DNA from: Vicugna pacos
Taxonomy: Eukaryota; Chordata; Mammalia; Artiodactyla; Camelidae
Length of the DNA stretch: 64,000 nt
Direction of reading: 5' to 3'
NCBI RefSeq assembly: GCF_048564905.1
Contig: NC_133021.1
Location: 10,557,501-10,621,500, forward strand
In this document: in pieces, positions 11,506-22,205 of the stretch
Position numbering within the stretch: position 1 is the first letter of the stretch
How the letters are laid out: every line of letters starts with the position of its first letter
Program-made: the position numbers and the translations under genes
The notes under the pieces: generated by a model
Databases searched by the model: none
Told to the model about the DNA's origin: nothing
What the model saw: the letters and a program-made list of their open reading frames with translations, nothing else

Positions 11506-13744
11506 TTTAAAAAGTGTGCCACAGGTACCAAGAGGAAAGATCACTTTAACTGAGGGCCCAGGAAGCCTTCATGGAGGAGGTGACCAGTTCCCTGGGATTT
11601 CAGGGGGTTGCAGAGGAGCAGCAGAGAGGGGTAGGTGAGAATGGAGAACACTGCTGCAGGCAGGGTGCTCAGGTCCGAGGAGGGCACAGCACACCATCAG
11701 TGTGGCTCTTGTCCTCTAGGCGATGGCGTTCTGGTCATTACAGACAAGATCAGATGTGGCTGTGATTCCTCCATCCGAGTCCGCCAGCTGCAGGAGTGTT
11801 CTGCCTGCCGCTCTGCCAGCCTCTAAGTGCTTTGCATCTCATTTGAACTTTGAGAAAAATTTTTTTCCTTGGAAGTCCTCCAGTTGGAGGTGGAGGGGAC
11901 ATAGGCTCCAAAGGCTCCCCCAAGGGGTCCTGTGGTTCCCCTCTGTCTTTACTGATCACCTCAGATGGGCACCACTGGCTGGGGGGCTTGGGCCCCATGC
12001 CCAGATTTGCACGTTTAGCAGAATTATTTACGGCCATTTCTCATTGAAGCCAAGAGTGACCTTGTGCTGAGGAACATTCTCAATAATTTCAGAGCGTCTT
12101 TGGAAAATTGACCTAACTTCGTGAAAAATACCCTCTTATTCCTCGACCCCATGCAAACTATATATGGTCCCAGTTTTTCTATTGGTTAGGGTTCTTCTAC
12201 TATTAAACAGTAGATTATGTGTTTATGTGTTTAAATAAAATGTGGGTCATTGCTCTTGTCTCTCAAATGAGCTGTTTGGATCACTCCTGCGTCCAGTCAG
12301 TGCGGTCCTAAACCCACGCACCTGGTCTGTGGTTTACCAGTTCATGCTCATCCCGGAATAAACAAACACATGCGGAAGCCTACTGTAGAGCTGTTTTATC
12401 ACCTTCATTTTTCTCTGCCCAGTAGAAAGCTGATGAAAAGACATTTTTGTCACATTCCACTCATTTCCAAATGTGCAAGTTTTCAAATGTATTATAAATG
12501 AGAAGAGAAGGGAACTGCCGGATTGTTTGTCAGACTGTCATAGTATTTTATTTATCATCTCTTGTCAGTAGAGAAGTCCAGGAGTGTATTGAGATAAAAA
12601 TGGAAGTCCATGTAAAGATAAAATTGTAAATGGGAGGTACTGCTGTATTTCCCCCATTTTTCTTTCCCTCCTCCTGTTGGACAGTAAACAAAAAAAAACT
12701 CAGTCCGCTGGCACACACTCGTCTGGAGGGAACAAAGGTTTTGTCATCGGGTTTGTCTACACGTGCTGCCCCCAGCCCCGGGCACCCACTCACTGCCGCT
12801 CACGGCGCCACCGTGACTGCTTCGAGGCTGTGACTGGGTTCCGGCGAATGAGCAGTAAAGGACGGGGAGGTTTTCTCAGACACCGGCACACACAGCAGCT
12901 GTGTGTTTGCACTCCCACCACCCCCATCCGGGAGCCAGTGAGCAGGAACCGAAGAGGGAACTTGGGGAAAGTAAGAGGTGGGAGGCACCTTCTGTTTCGT
13001 GATTACAATTTTTCCAATCAGGAGAAGAGTCATGCTGTTCAGTTCATTTTTCACGATAAAGTGCATTTTCCAAGTGCCCAGGTTGTGCCTTGAGAAACTC
13101 CCCTTTTAGAGTCTGGGGGGTGACCTGGTCCGCCTGCGCCTACAGCCCTGTCACCATAGCACACAGGAACACAAACACTGATAATCATTTCTCCAGGTCC
13201 TTGGGGGTGCCACATAATATGTACACACACAGACACCTCCTGGTCTCGTTAGAAATACATGCCCTGAAGGATTCAGCTTTGTAGGAGTCGCACTGTCAAG
13301 ACGCTGGCTCCCCGTGGTGGGGAGAGATCAGACACACCTGTTGAGATGCTTTTTCATAGGTTCTTTTTTGAAAGAAAGAAGGCTGCATCTTTTTAAATGA
13401 GCTGTTGAGATCTCCAGAAGGAGGAGTGTGGGGAAGTGTGTGCAGACAGCTCCCTCCCTCTGAGCAGTGAGCCGGGCTGCAGGCCTCCCCCGAGGTCCAC
13501 ACTCCCAGCCCCACATGCCCAGCACACAGGCCTGAGCATCTTCGGGGCGTCTGTGGGGAGGGGTCCCTGGCAGAAGAGAGGGTGAAACCGCAAGGCAGTG
13601 GGGACTGAGGGCCTCCTCCCGCATCCACCGCAGAGTTCACACCTCCAGGTCCTGCGCCCTGTGTGTGCCAGGCTCTGTGTGACGTGTGTCATGTACACAA
13701 CATTCACACATCAAAAATGAGGGTCTGAAATGTGCACTCCTGTT
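11506..13744. other. Mostly unique sequence, no gene recognised
   Basis: The left 200 bases (CAGGAAGCCTTCATGGAGGA, then GGTGACCAGTTCCCTGGG) may be decayed L2. The rest has only chance frames, several overlapping on both strands. Confidence 0.5.
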
Positions 13745-13870
13745 TTCAGCAGCCCTGTGAGATGGACATCGTTCTGCAAATTAGGAAGATGAGGTTCAGA
13801 GGAGTTAAGTAACTTGCTTCCAGTTGGGAGCCAGGGCATCTCCACTGGATTCTAAACTCATTTCTCTTCC
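13745..13870 (-). repeat. MIR SINE (reverse)
   Basis: AGGAAGATGAGGTTCAGAGG followed by AGTTAAGTAACTTGCTTCCA and GGGAGCCAGGGCATCT is reverse MIR. Confidence 0.7.
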
Positions 13871-14629
13871 TAACTATACCTCTGAGCTGCTGGCCACATG
13901 AGAACCTCATCTGGGGTAGTTGGGGGAGGGGAGAGGAGCTTGAAATGGAAGGGACCAAGGACTGGGGTGAAGCAGCTTCCAGGGGCCTGGCCGGTCCACA
14001 TGTCCAGGTTGGAGCTGGTGAGAAGAAAGGGCTGGCAGGCAGCAGCAGGCACATGAGCAGGGCCAGCACTGCCTGCGCGCAGGGTGGGGCTGTCCCACGC
14101 ATGGAGAGATGCGAGCCAATAACTGGGACTTGGGAAGAGGCCTCATTAAAGGGACAAGAGTCAGGGAGGGGTGAGATCAGCTGCGACTTGGAGGGTGTTC
14201 ACAGCCAAGCAAGTCACGTTCCTGGCTTCAGGCCTCAGGAACGATCCAGACTCCACCAAGGGAAAGTGCAGGGCTCCATGGAGGGGACCAGGAGGGGGGC
14301 CTGCAGGGACTGAGTGCTGAGTGTCCTTTTGTCTGGCATGCGTGCTGGGGCACAGGGCCCTGTGGGACACATCCCCCAGGCAGCCCACACTGGAATTGCC
14401 CACTATGCTCGGAGCCCAGGAGAGCCCAGCCCAGCTGGCCAGGGCAGGAGCTGAGACCCTGGTGAGGGAGACTGTCTGGTCATCAGCCTACAGGCGTGGG
14501 CAGTTTGCCTTGCCTTTTTTTTTACTATGAAGAGAGAGAACTAGTTTTTACTCCTGCCTAGGAGTGTGACCCCGAACCAGTGGTCTCAGCCACGGGCTGT
14601 CCTGCAGCACAGTGGACGTCTGGCAGTGC
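13871..14629. other. Unique GC-rich sequence, nothing recognised
   Basis: Overlapping frames of 60-122 codons on both strands come from low stop density in GC-rich DNA. No domain is visible. Confidence 0.55.
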
Positions 14630-15053
14630 CCAGAGCTGTTTGTTTACATTGTACCCCAGAGCTTATGTATCTTACAACTGGGAGTTTATACTTCTGATTG
14701 CCTTCATCCATTTCTTCCTCCTCCCACTCCTTGCCTCTGCTAACCACCAATCTGTTCTCTTGAGTTCCACTTTTTTGATGCCACGTAGAAGCGGGATCAT
14801 ACAGTATTTGTCTTGCTCTGACTTATGATAATAACTTGGCATAATACCTTCTGGTTCCATCCATGTTGCAAATGGCAGAGGTTCCTTTCTTTTCATGGCT
14901 GAGTAATATTCCATCATGTGCATCTACCACACTTCCTTTGTCCATTCCTCTGCTGATGGACACAGGTTGTTTCCATGTCATTGGTGAATAATGCTGCAGT
15001 GAACGCGAGGATGTGGATATTTCTTGGAGACCCATCTGTTTCCTTCAGATATA
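14630..15053 (-). mobile_element. Reverse L1 relic, left of the Tigger insertion
   Basis: Read on the - strand this is L1M-type ORF2 end and 3' UTR (MEYYSAMKRKEPLPFATWME near 14880-14920, then CMIPLLRGI). It is interrupted at 15053 by a Tigger element and resumes at 15457. Confidence 0.75.
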
Positions 15054-15456
15054 CAGTTGACCCTTAAAAAAAATGAGTTTGTACAGCATGGGCCCATTTT
15101 TTAAACAATGCGAAACAGTTTTATTTGCATGCATAACAGTGAGGGTTAGGGCCCTAGATGAAAAGGAAGGCAGTCTTCTGTCAAATGGACACAATCAAGG
15201 TCCTTAAGTAGCTGACTCTGGGACCGGCTGGATGGGACAACCTACCATGTTCCTTCAGAGGCATCCAGTGGCAGTAAACACGACAGTAACTACACAGTCT
15301 GCACTAGGTGGATCCTCAGATGTGGAACTGCATATACGGAGGAGCCATGTATATGGAGGAGCCACGTATACAGTGGGCCAGTGCAGTTACATGCAGATTT
15401 TCACCAGCTGGAGCGTCAACACTCTTCACCCCCATGTTGCTCAGGAGTCAATTGTG
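15054..15456. mobile_element. Tigger (TcMar) DNA transposon with TA target duplication
   Basis: The left end is CAGTTGACCCTTAAAAAAAA and the right end reads CAGGAGTCAATTGTG, imperfect inverted ends of the MER2/Tigger type. The element is flanked by TA at 15052-15053 and 15457-15458, the hallmark of mariner-type insertion. At about 403 bp it is a short, non-autonomous copy. L1 sequence continues without loss across the TA. Confidence 0.8.
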
Positions 15457-15545
15457 TATCCAGGAGTGGATTGGTGGGTCATATGGTAGTTCTATTTTTA
15501 ATATGTAATTTTTGGATGAATGAGCAGCTTTCCAAAGAGGTGATA
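15457..15545 (-). mobile_element. Reverse L1 relic, right of the Tigger insertion
   Basis: ATCCAGGAGTGGATTGGTGG followed by GTCATATGGTAGTTCTATTT is standard reverse-strand L1 ORF2. It continues the fragment that stopped at 15053. Confidence 0.75.
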
Positions 15546-15902
15546 GTGTGGATAAGACATATGAGAGAGCTTTGGGAGCAGAGAGGCAAAGACCGAGTGT
15601 GGAGGGGTGCCCAGGCCGCTGATGAGCCTTGAGACCTGTGAGAACCCCACCTACAACAGGTGCAGAACCAGATTCCTTTACCCCTGGTCCTCCCATCTCA
15701 CAAACAGTAGCTCCCCTAGCAGCCCCAGTCCCACAGTCACCCCCAAGTCCAGTCCATCAGCAACTGTGTGCCTGTGTCTTTGAGAAAAGTCCCAGATTTG
15801 GTTCCCACCTCCACACATGAATTGCTGTGTCTTGTACGAGTGCCTGCCATCACCTGGCTGGTCTCCCGTGTCCTCCCTTGCCCACTGTAGTCTCCAGAGT
15901 TT
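15546..15902. other. Unique sequence between two L1 relics
   Basis: Nothing recognisable. It ends with the 10-bp target duplication TCCAGAGTTT at 15893. Confidence 0.55.
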
Positions 15903-16138
15903 TTATTTTATTTTATTTTATTTCTCTCTCTTTTTTTAAATTGAAGTATGTATAGTCAGTTTACAATGTTGTGTCAATACCTGGTGCACAGCATAATGTC
16001 TCAGTTGTCTGTGTATATACATATATTGTTTTCATATTCTTTTTCATCATAAATTAGTACTAGATATTAAATATAGTTCCTTGTGCTATATACAATGGAA
16101 TACTACTCAGCCATAAAAAATATTAGAATAAGGCCATT
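15903..16138 (-). mobile_element. Short L1 insertion with inverted 5' part (twin priming)
   Basis: From 15903 to about 16090 this is a reverse-strand L1 3' end: a TTTTA-rich tail, then TTTACAATGTTGTGTCAATA and ATATAGTTCCTTGTGCTATA. It switches to + strand L1 (TACAATGGAATACTACTCAG, about 16090-16120). TCCAGAGTTT flanks the whole unit at 15893-15902 and 16139-16148, so both orientations arrived in one event. Confidence 0.85.
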
Positions 16139-16148
16139 TCCAGAGTTT

Positions 16149-16809
16149 GGTTCTTTTAAGACAAGGTCCTATCCTCTCCCCCCTCTGCCCTAGACCCTCC
16201 AGTGGCTTTCAGACGTGCGCTGGCTAGTTCCTTCCCTCCAGGTCTCGTCCACCAACTCTGGCCACTCCTGCAGCTCCGACGCACGGTCTGTGTGACTTGC
16301 TGGGTGCCCTCAGGCTGCACTCCCACCCAAGGCACTGTCTTGATCACAGGGAAGCGGGCTGTTTTCCAGTCATCCTACTTTATCTGCAGTAATTCCACTG
16401 CTTAGCATTTCAAGTGGACTTCGAATTTTTTTTTTCTGTTTGAGAGATTTGATATTCTTTAAATGTACTTTGTAATTAAATGTAAACCAGGCAACTTCTC
16501 CCTGCTCAGCCTCTTTGGTGATTAAGAGGTTCACGTGGGGGAAACTGACGCGGACTGTGTGCCATTTCCCTCGGCTGAGATCTTTGTCCCCCGGACCACA
16601 GAGCGTTTGCCTCTGTGCCTTTGAAGCTGCCTGGTGCCCAATGGGCTGACCTCAGCAGAAACCCTCCCAACCACCTGAACCAGCCTGGGAAGCATGCCAC
16701 TGAAGGAGTGACAGGGAAGTCTCAGAGAGGGAAGTGCTGGGGGAAGGAGCACTCTAGCTAATTTAATTAGGGGCTAACCAAGCACAGACAAAGTTTTACG
16801 AGGAGGCGA
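16149..16809. other. Unique sequence, possibly with an L2 piece at 16190-16390
   Basis: AGACCCTCCAGTGGCTTTCA and the pyrimidine-rich part after it resemble L2 + strand. Otherwise nothing was recognised. Confidence 0.35.
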
Positions 16810-16935
16810 CATGACGCTGGGCCTCAATTTTCTCATCTATGAAAAGGGAATACTAACAGCTCCCTTATGAGCTTGTTGCCATCATGGGGCAACACGTGTA
16901 AGTGTAAACATGCGGCAAAATGCTAAGTGGCCGGA
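16810..16935 (+). repeat. MIR SINE fragment
   Basis: GGGCCTCAATTTTCTCATCT, ATGAAAAGGGAATACTAACA and GTGTAAACATGCGGCAAAAT fit the 3' half of MIR. Confidence 0.7.
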
Positions 16936-17109
16936 TGGGAGCTCGGTGAAGTGGTTTCCTTCCTTCTTTCCCGTTTGTTCTCAGTCTTCTCGGAAATAAT
17001 CCTTAACACGCTGGCATATGGTGGTTTTGTGATGTTTTTTTAATGCGGAACACTGAAGGAGAGGGCAATTTTCCTGGTGGTGGTAGTAGTGGCTCGTTAT
17101 TATGGAATA

Positions 17110-17200
17110 TTTATGAAAAAATTAACCAACCATTGAGCATTTGTTGGATGCCTGTTATATCTTAGATTCTGTGGGAACAGCAGAGATGAAGTGATTGCTT
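17110..17200 (-). repeat. L2 LINE 3' end fragment (reverse)
   Basis: CATTGAGCATTTGTTGGATG, CCTGTTATATCTTAGATTCT and ACAGCAGAGATGAAGTGAT resemble the reverse of the L2 3' end. Confidence 0.45.
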
Positions 17201-19998
17201 TATTCTTTTAAAAATGCCCAGATAGTCTTCTTTGCATTTTTTCTTCTAAAAATTGAATGTGGGGGAAAAAATTGGTAGAAAGTCAGCTTGGCAGGTTAAA
17301 AATGCACACCCGTTACCTCCCCTCCCTTAAAAAAGGAGTAAAACCCCCAAAAATGAGGTGAAGGAAGAAGAGACTCAGGCCCACGTGACATGGAGGGCGA
17401 GTGAGGGATGAGCCCAGGGTCTGTACGGAGGGGTCGTGCCCCTGGGGGACGCTCTCGGCGCGGGGACACCTGGCGCGGGCCTGGCCACAGAGGAGCAGTT
17501 CTGACACAGACCTCAACCCAGGGGTTAGGTAGTGCTTTGTGTCTGGAACGGGCTGCTTCCTGCCTCGCACGGCGTGCAGAACACTCAGCGGCTGAAGTGA
17601 GCAGACAGACAGGTGGAGAGGCAGGCGGGTGAGGGTTCTTCTCCACTGAGAATAAATGACTTCGGACCAAAGACCTCTGCACTCCAGGGACCAGGGTCCC
17701 TTTGGAACAAGACTGGGCTCCCTGCCTGACTGAAGCAAAGCTGCCAGTTGCCAAGTTAAATGTTCCCATTTTGGGGCCATGGTCTGGGGGGTTCTGTTCC
17801 ATTTCCAGCCTCCCTGTGCTGTTCTTTTTAGTCCGTGTGCACGTGTGAATTTGCATGAAATTTAAAAACAGGTTTGTCTTTAAGAAGCAAGTGTGCCAGC
17901 ACTGTGTGATCTGATGAACACTGTCCTCGCCCCTGGGAGAGCTGGATGCTGGGCACCTCCGTGAACTTTTACTGAAGTGTTGTTCCCGCAGTTTCCATAG
18001 AAAACGCACAGGCCCTGCCGCCCCAAGACCTTGCTTCGGTCCTGCTGTCCTCGTTTCCTTGAGTCAAGGTCCCTTTACCAGCACGTGTGTATACTGGGTG
18101 TGTGGTAGACACACTCTTTTTAGGGCCTGTTCCATTTTCTGCATCTTGTGTACCTACTTCTCCAACAGGTGTCACGTGTGATTCATGTGTCATGAGAAAG
18201 AACAGAGAAGTCGGGGTCCAGAGGTTGGGGGGGCGAGAACAGATGGACATATACCAGCCGATACTGAGCTGGTCACTCAACTTGTCCTGTTGACCCCGCG
18301 GGGTGAGGGGACTGGACCTCGCGTGATTGTGCGGGCTGAGTGTGTGATATAAATAAGTTACTGTTCCTCGTGAGTGTCCATGCGGAGCTGCTTCCTCTTT
18401 TCCCCCCGATGGGGCTGGGGGGGTCGCACACCCCCCAGCGGCTGCAGACGCCGCTGCTCTGTCTCAGGCACGATCCAGTCCAGGCTGACCAGCCAGGGAC
18501 AAGTGCTGAGCACGGCTTCCCATGCTGCGTGGGGGCGGAGTGGTGAGTAGTGCCCAGTTAGCACCTTGCCGGTGCCCTCTGCATGCTCCCCACTGCTCTC
18601 CTTCGCTTCGCGGAACTATTTGCAAATATTAGCTTCTCAGGTCATTTCTCCTCATCAGCAACTTTCACAGGTGACAGGCAGGCATTCATCTGATTGGCAT
18701 TCCGCCTTTGTCCTCCGTCCCCTCACGAGTGTGTCTGTTCTCCAGCATCTCCTCAGAAACCTGACAACCAGACCCACGAGCCCTGCACTTCTGCCAACGG
18801 AGAACTTTGCAGGGAAGCTCTCCAGGGAGCCCTGCGAGGTCAGGGGAGGTGAAGGCTGCCTCCTGCTTTCCAGGGACCTCCAGGTACCTGAGAACTGGCC
18901 TCACATTATGGTGTCGATGTTTATAGGCTTAAAAAAATTGATTTGTTGGCTCTGCTTGCATCAAGCTTTTTTATTTTTTTTTAATTCACATGAACCTTTA
19001 ATTCAAAACTATCACAGACAGCTTAGGCAGTGAAAGCCAGAACACAGAGCAGAGGGAACCTGGTGTCAGTAAGCAGTCAGTCCCCCGTCTCCGTGCTGTC
19101 CTCCCCCGATGGCCCTGACTGCACTGCCGGCTAGGTGGGGCCTCCCAGAGTTGTCCCACTGCTCCCGGTGGTGGCGGGTCCCTGCAGTATCAAGTTCTAC
19201 AGCAAGCGTTTTGCATTTGCTGTGATATCAATTCATTTTTACTTCCAATCTCTTCCGTCTCCACCCTCTGTTGAAATTCCTTATCTAGAAATGTTGGCTC
19301 AGTCTTCACTTTCCGTAAATAAGCAGCAGTATCGTGCACTGTGGGTAGTTGATTTTAACATTACATGTACTTGCGAGAAAAGTGGCAAAAAATGTGTCAT
19401 GGTATTTTTTCTCCTCCCTTGTCACCAGAAGTATGAGCTAAATTATTTATAGTTTGAAACTCACACAACAGAGCTGGATTCAGGACAGTTAAGTTTCTTT
19501 CCTGGAAACAACTGTGCACCTTGTTAACAGAACGTGTTTCTTCCGGGATCCCATTCGGGCCCCAAGAGGAGATATGTGTGCCTGAGAGAATGCCTGATGC
19601 GTGAAAACTTTGTGAGGTTGAGTGGATTTGAAAGTAATGGGTAGACAGACTAGGTAACTCTGTGAGCAAACTCTTAGATCAATTAAAAAAAATAACAAAG
19701 TCAGCAAGCATTTTGGAAAATGCACAGCAGTTGAGTGCAGCAGGAGGTGCAGCAGGAGGCTCTGGGTGCTCTCGGGTTCCTGTCCAGACATCCGCTTCTG
19801 GGCTGTGGACTCCACCCTGGGCTCCTGCAGCTGGGCAGAGGCCTGGAGGACACTGAGGGCTCCCAGGGGGCGGGTCGCTAGACACTGGGAATCCTGTCCA
19901 CACGGCCTGACAGGATTCCTGTTTGTCACGCGTCCAGTCCTCAGGTTTCCTGGTACCTTGGAGAGGAGTTCCATGGGCTTATGCTTTCTCTGCCACAG
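17201..19998. other. Intronic sequence upstream of the SDK1 exons, small CpG cluster
   Basis: A 237-codon reverse frame (17296-18009) overlaps a CpG cluster at about 17405-17490 but has no domain or homologue I recognise. The remainder leads into the SDK1 acceptor at 19998. Confidence 0.5.
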
Positions 19999-20110
19999 GG
20001 GATGTCAGCGCACCTGAAGCCACGGCCCCCGTCATCATGGTCCCCCCGCGCAACAGGACTGTGGTGGCCGGGTCCAGTGAGGCCACCTTGGAGTGTGTGG
20101 CCAGTGCCAG
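19999..20110 (+). CDS. SDK1: SDK1 internal exon, first half of an Ig-like domain
   Basis: Sidekick-1 is a large single-pass membrane protein with six Ig and thirteen fibronectin-III domains that mediates homophilic synaptic adhesion. The exon is 112 bp: two bases of a split codon, 36 codons and two more bases. It follows a pyrimidine-rich acceptor ending in CACAG at 19998 and precedes a GTACGC donor at 20111. The peptide contains PRNRTVVAGSSEATLECVAS, which I recall as nearly identical in human SDK1 and clearly different from SDK2. It holds the A and B strands and the first disulphide cysteine (TLEC). The phase-2 end joins exactly to the next exon at 20742, giving SAR then SVEELSVTWK. There is no stop or frameshift. 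Longer open frames that read through the donor are intronic and were not used. The domain is an N-terminal Ig, probably the third; that number is from memory. Confidence 0.88.
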
Positions 20111-20741
20111 GTACGCCTGTGTGTGGTTTGCTCCTCTGCCCAGGGCGTCCTGTTCCTCCAGCCGGGCATGTGCGTGGCGTGCACGGGAGGACAGGGACGC
20201 TGTGTGCAGACTTGTCCCCGAGCCCCGTTCTGCCGTGTCTGTGCTGACTGCAGCATTTGCGCTGGAAAGCGGTGTTTTTCCACACGGCGTGGGGCATGGT
20301 GGGGCGCCTCCTCCGAGATTCCCACCGAGGAGGGGAGAGGCGCTGGGGCGTCTGGCCGCAAAGGGAAGAGTTACTCCTGTCCTCTGCGGTCCTGGGTGTT
20401 CTTGGCCCAGTTAGCGCCACCGTAGCCTCCCAGGTAGCCGTGTCCCCGAGCAGTATTTATTTTCAACATTCTTTTCCTGAGCAAATAGAATCATTAGCAC
20501 TTACGGTCCATTGCTGCTGCAATTAGCTATCCTTGCCCAATAGCCCTTGAGCAGAATGCATCGCGGATGCGCCATTGGGGAGGGAGTTCTGCCTGGATTG
20601 ATTTTTAAATGTCTGTTGTTCAGCCTGCCACGGTTCCTGGTAGAATTAGCTTCAGCAAGCCCGTGCTGAACACCTGAAATTATTACGATTGCCATCAACA
20701 TGACCCACAGTCATGGTCCCTAATGCCCTTCCTCCTCACAG
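20111..20741 (+). other. SDK1 intron splitting one Ig domain
   Basis: A 631-bp intron with GT at 20111 and AG at 20740-20741 separates the two halves of one Ig domain. Its first 250 bases are CpG-rich compared with the surroundings (about 20130-20360). No repeat was recognised inside it. Confidence 0.75.
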
Positions 20742-20932
20742 GTCTGTGGAGGAGCTGAGTGTGACCTGGAAGGGACACGGGATGACAGTCACCAGCAGGC
20801 TCCACAGCTTTGGGAGGCGCCTCACCGTCAGCAACCCGACCTCAGTGGACACCGGGCTGTACGTCTGCGAGGAGGCACTGCGGGGGAGCGGCTTTCAGCT
20901 GGCCAGAGCCAGTGCCTTCCTCTCTATCATAG
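20742..20932 (+). CDS. SDK1: SDK1 internal exon, second half of the same Ig-like domain
   Basis: This 191-bp exon (one base, 63 codons, one base) follows a CTCCTCACAG acceptor and ends at a GTAACG donor. It completes the Ig fold begun in the exon 631 bp upstream. It has the core tryptophan (SVTWK), a SFGRRLTVSNP strand pair, and the DTGLYVC motif with the second disulphide cysteine. It ends ...AFLSII plus one base, matching the phase-1 junction where human SDK1 continues with Glu-Pro-Pro-Tyr. Differences from my memory of human SDK1 are conservative substitutions, and the reading frame is intact. The next SDK1 exon (PPYFTAEP-type sequence) was not found in the remaining 43 kb on either strand. 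The following intron is therefore very long, as is usual for SDK1, or the window stops being SDK1 further right. Confidence 0.88.
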
Positions 20933-21989
20933 GTAACGCTCCCATGGACCGCAGTGCAGCCTCCTGGGGGTGGGGGCAGCCCCAGTACCAGCCATGAAAA
21001 CTACCTAGTTAACACCTGTATTTCACTGACTTTATCTTTAACTCCACAAATGGAGGTGTGGTTGAGCTTACCTTCCAAATTCTGCCTGTTATTCCTTCCC
21101 AAGAGTATAAACACATTGAGTCAAACAGTCAATGTTTTGAAAATGTGCAAGAAACAGTCTGAAATTTTCCAGTTGTAGAGCTTGGGAAATAGAGTGTTGG
21201 CATCCGGGGCATGTTGCCCAGCGTCCTGTGCTGGCCTTCCTGCCACAAGGCTTTCCTGTAACTCTTGTTTGGCTGTTGTGATTGGTGTTCAAGGATTAAT
21301 CTGTTAGCACTAGTGTTAACTTTTTGACCCAGAAGAAAGTCAGAAAGTCTTGGATGTTACCTTTCAGTAGATTAAGAAGTGAGAACAGAGATGCCCCTAG
21401 AACCATGTGTCATTCTTAAACCAGGGAGAAGGAGGAGACAAAATTAGGCCCATGAGAGCCGCTCTAAGTGCTGGAAAGTTGGTGTTCAGGAAGCGTGCAT
21501 TGTCCAGTGACTCAGGGGACCCACTGTCTGTTTTCACATTATGATAAGATTGCATTAAATTGTGGGGCCAGGGCCTTTATTTCTGTCATTTTTTTCTGCT
21601 CCTGTAATACTTCCAGGCCTCTGACGCAGCTGCAATCACGACCGCAGTGACCCTCCCAGAGTCCTCCCTCTAGAGTGAATTTGATCCAGTAATTAATTCC
21701 CTTTATGTCTGGTTCCTCAAACTTAGGATATCGCACAACAATTCAGCATTCAGGGCATTTCTCCATCTTTCCCTCCCACACTCCCTTTCATGGAGGCTTC
21801 ACTGGTATGAGTAGACACCTCACTGTTCTTACAAGCTACGGTTTTGACAGGGAACACTGTTGAAAAAGAGGGTTTCATGGCCTTGTAGTGTATGAACTCC
21901 CATGACAGCTTCATTAGCTTATACAAACTATTAGTTTGTAAAACTCTTGCTAAGGATTCATATTAAATATATCTATAGATTTTGCAAGG
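20933..21989 (+). other. SDK1 intron downstream of the Ig exons
   Basis: It begins with the GTAACG donor. No further SDK1 exon, repeat or RNA gene was recognised. Confidence 0.6.
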
Positions 21990-22205
21990 TGAGACAGCAT
22001 TTGGCCTTCCCCAGTCATCCAGTACCTCTTAGATTTTTTACTTTATGTTTTTGTGTGTGAAATACAGCACATAAAAAAGTGCATAAAGCAGGTGTACAGT
22101 TCAGCCAACTGTAAAATAAGCACCTGTGTGATCACCACTGAGGTCAAGAAGCAGGCCACTGCCAGCTCCCGGAAGCCCTCGAGTTTGTTACCTCTCCTAA
22201 AAGGT
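21990..22205 (-). mobile_element. Old L1 3' UTR-like relic
   Basis: AAATACAGCACATAAAAAAGTG, the AAGCAGGTGTACAGTTCAGC stretch and GATCACCACTGAGGTCAAGA resemble the familiar L1M 3' untranslated region. Strand and subfamily are uncertain. Confidence 0.5.

Noticed and set aside
17296-18009. 237-codon open frame on the - strand
   Set aside because: No domain, motif or homologue recognised, and overlapping frames of 74 and 155 codons exist in other phases. It lies in GC-rich DNA with few chance stops, and no splice or promoter context supports it.
20093-20425. 110-codon cysteine-rich frame across the SDK1 intron
   Set aside because: It starts inside the SDK1 exon in another frame and runs through the donor into the intron. 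The exon pair with matching phases explains the coding signal.
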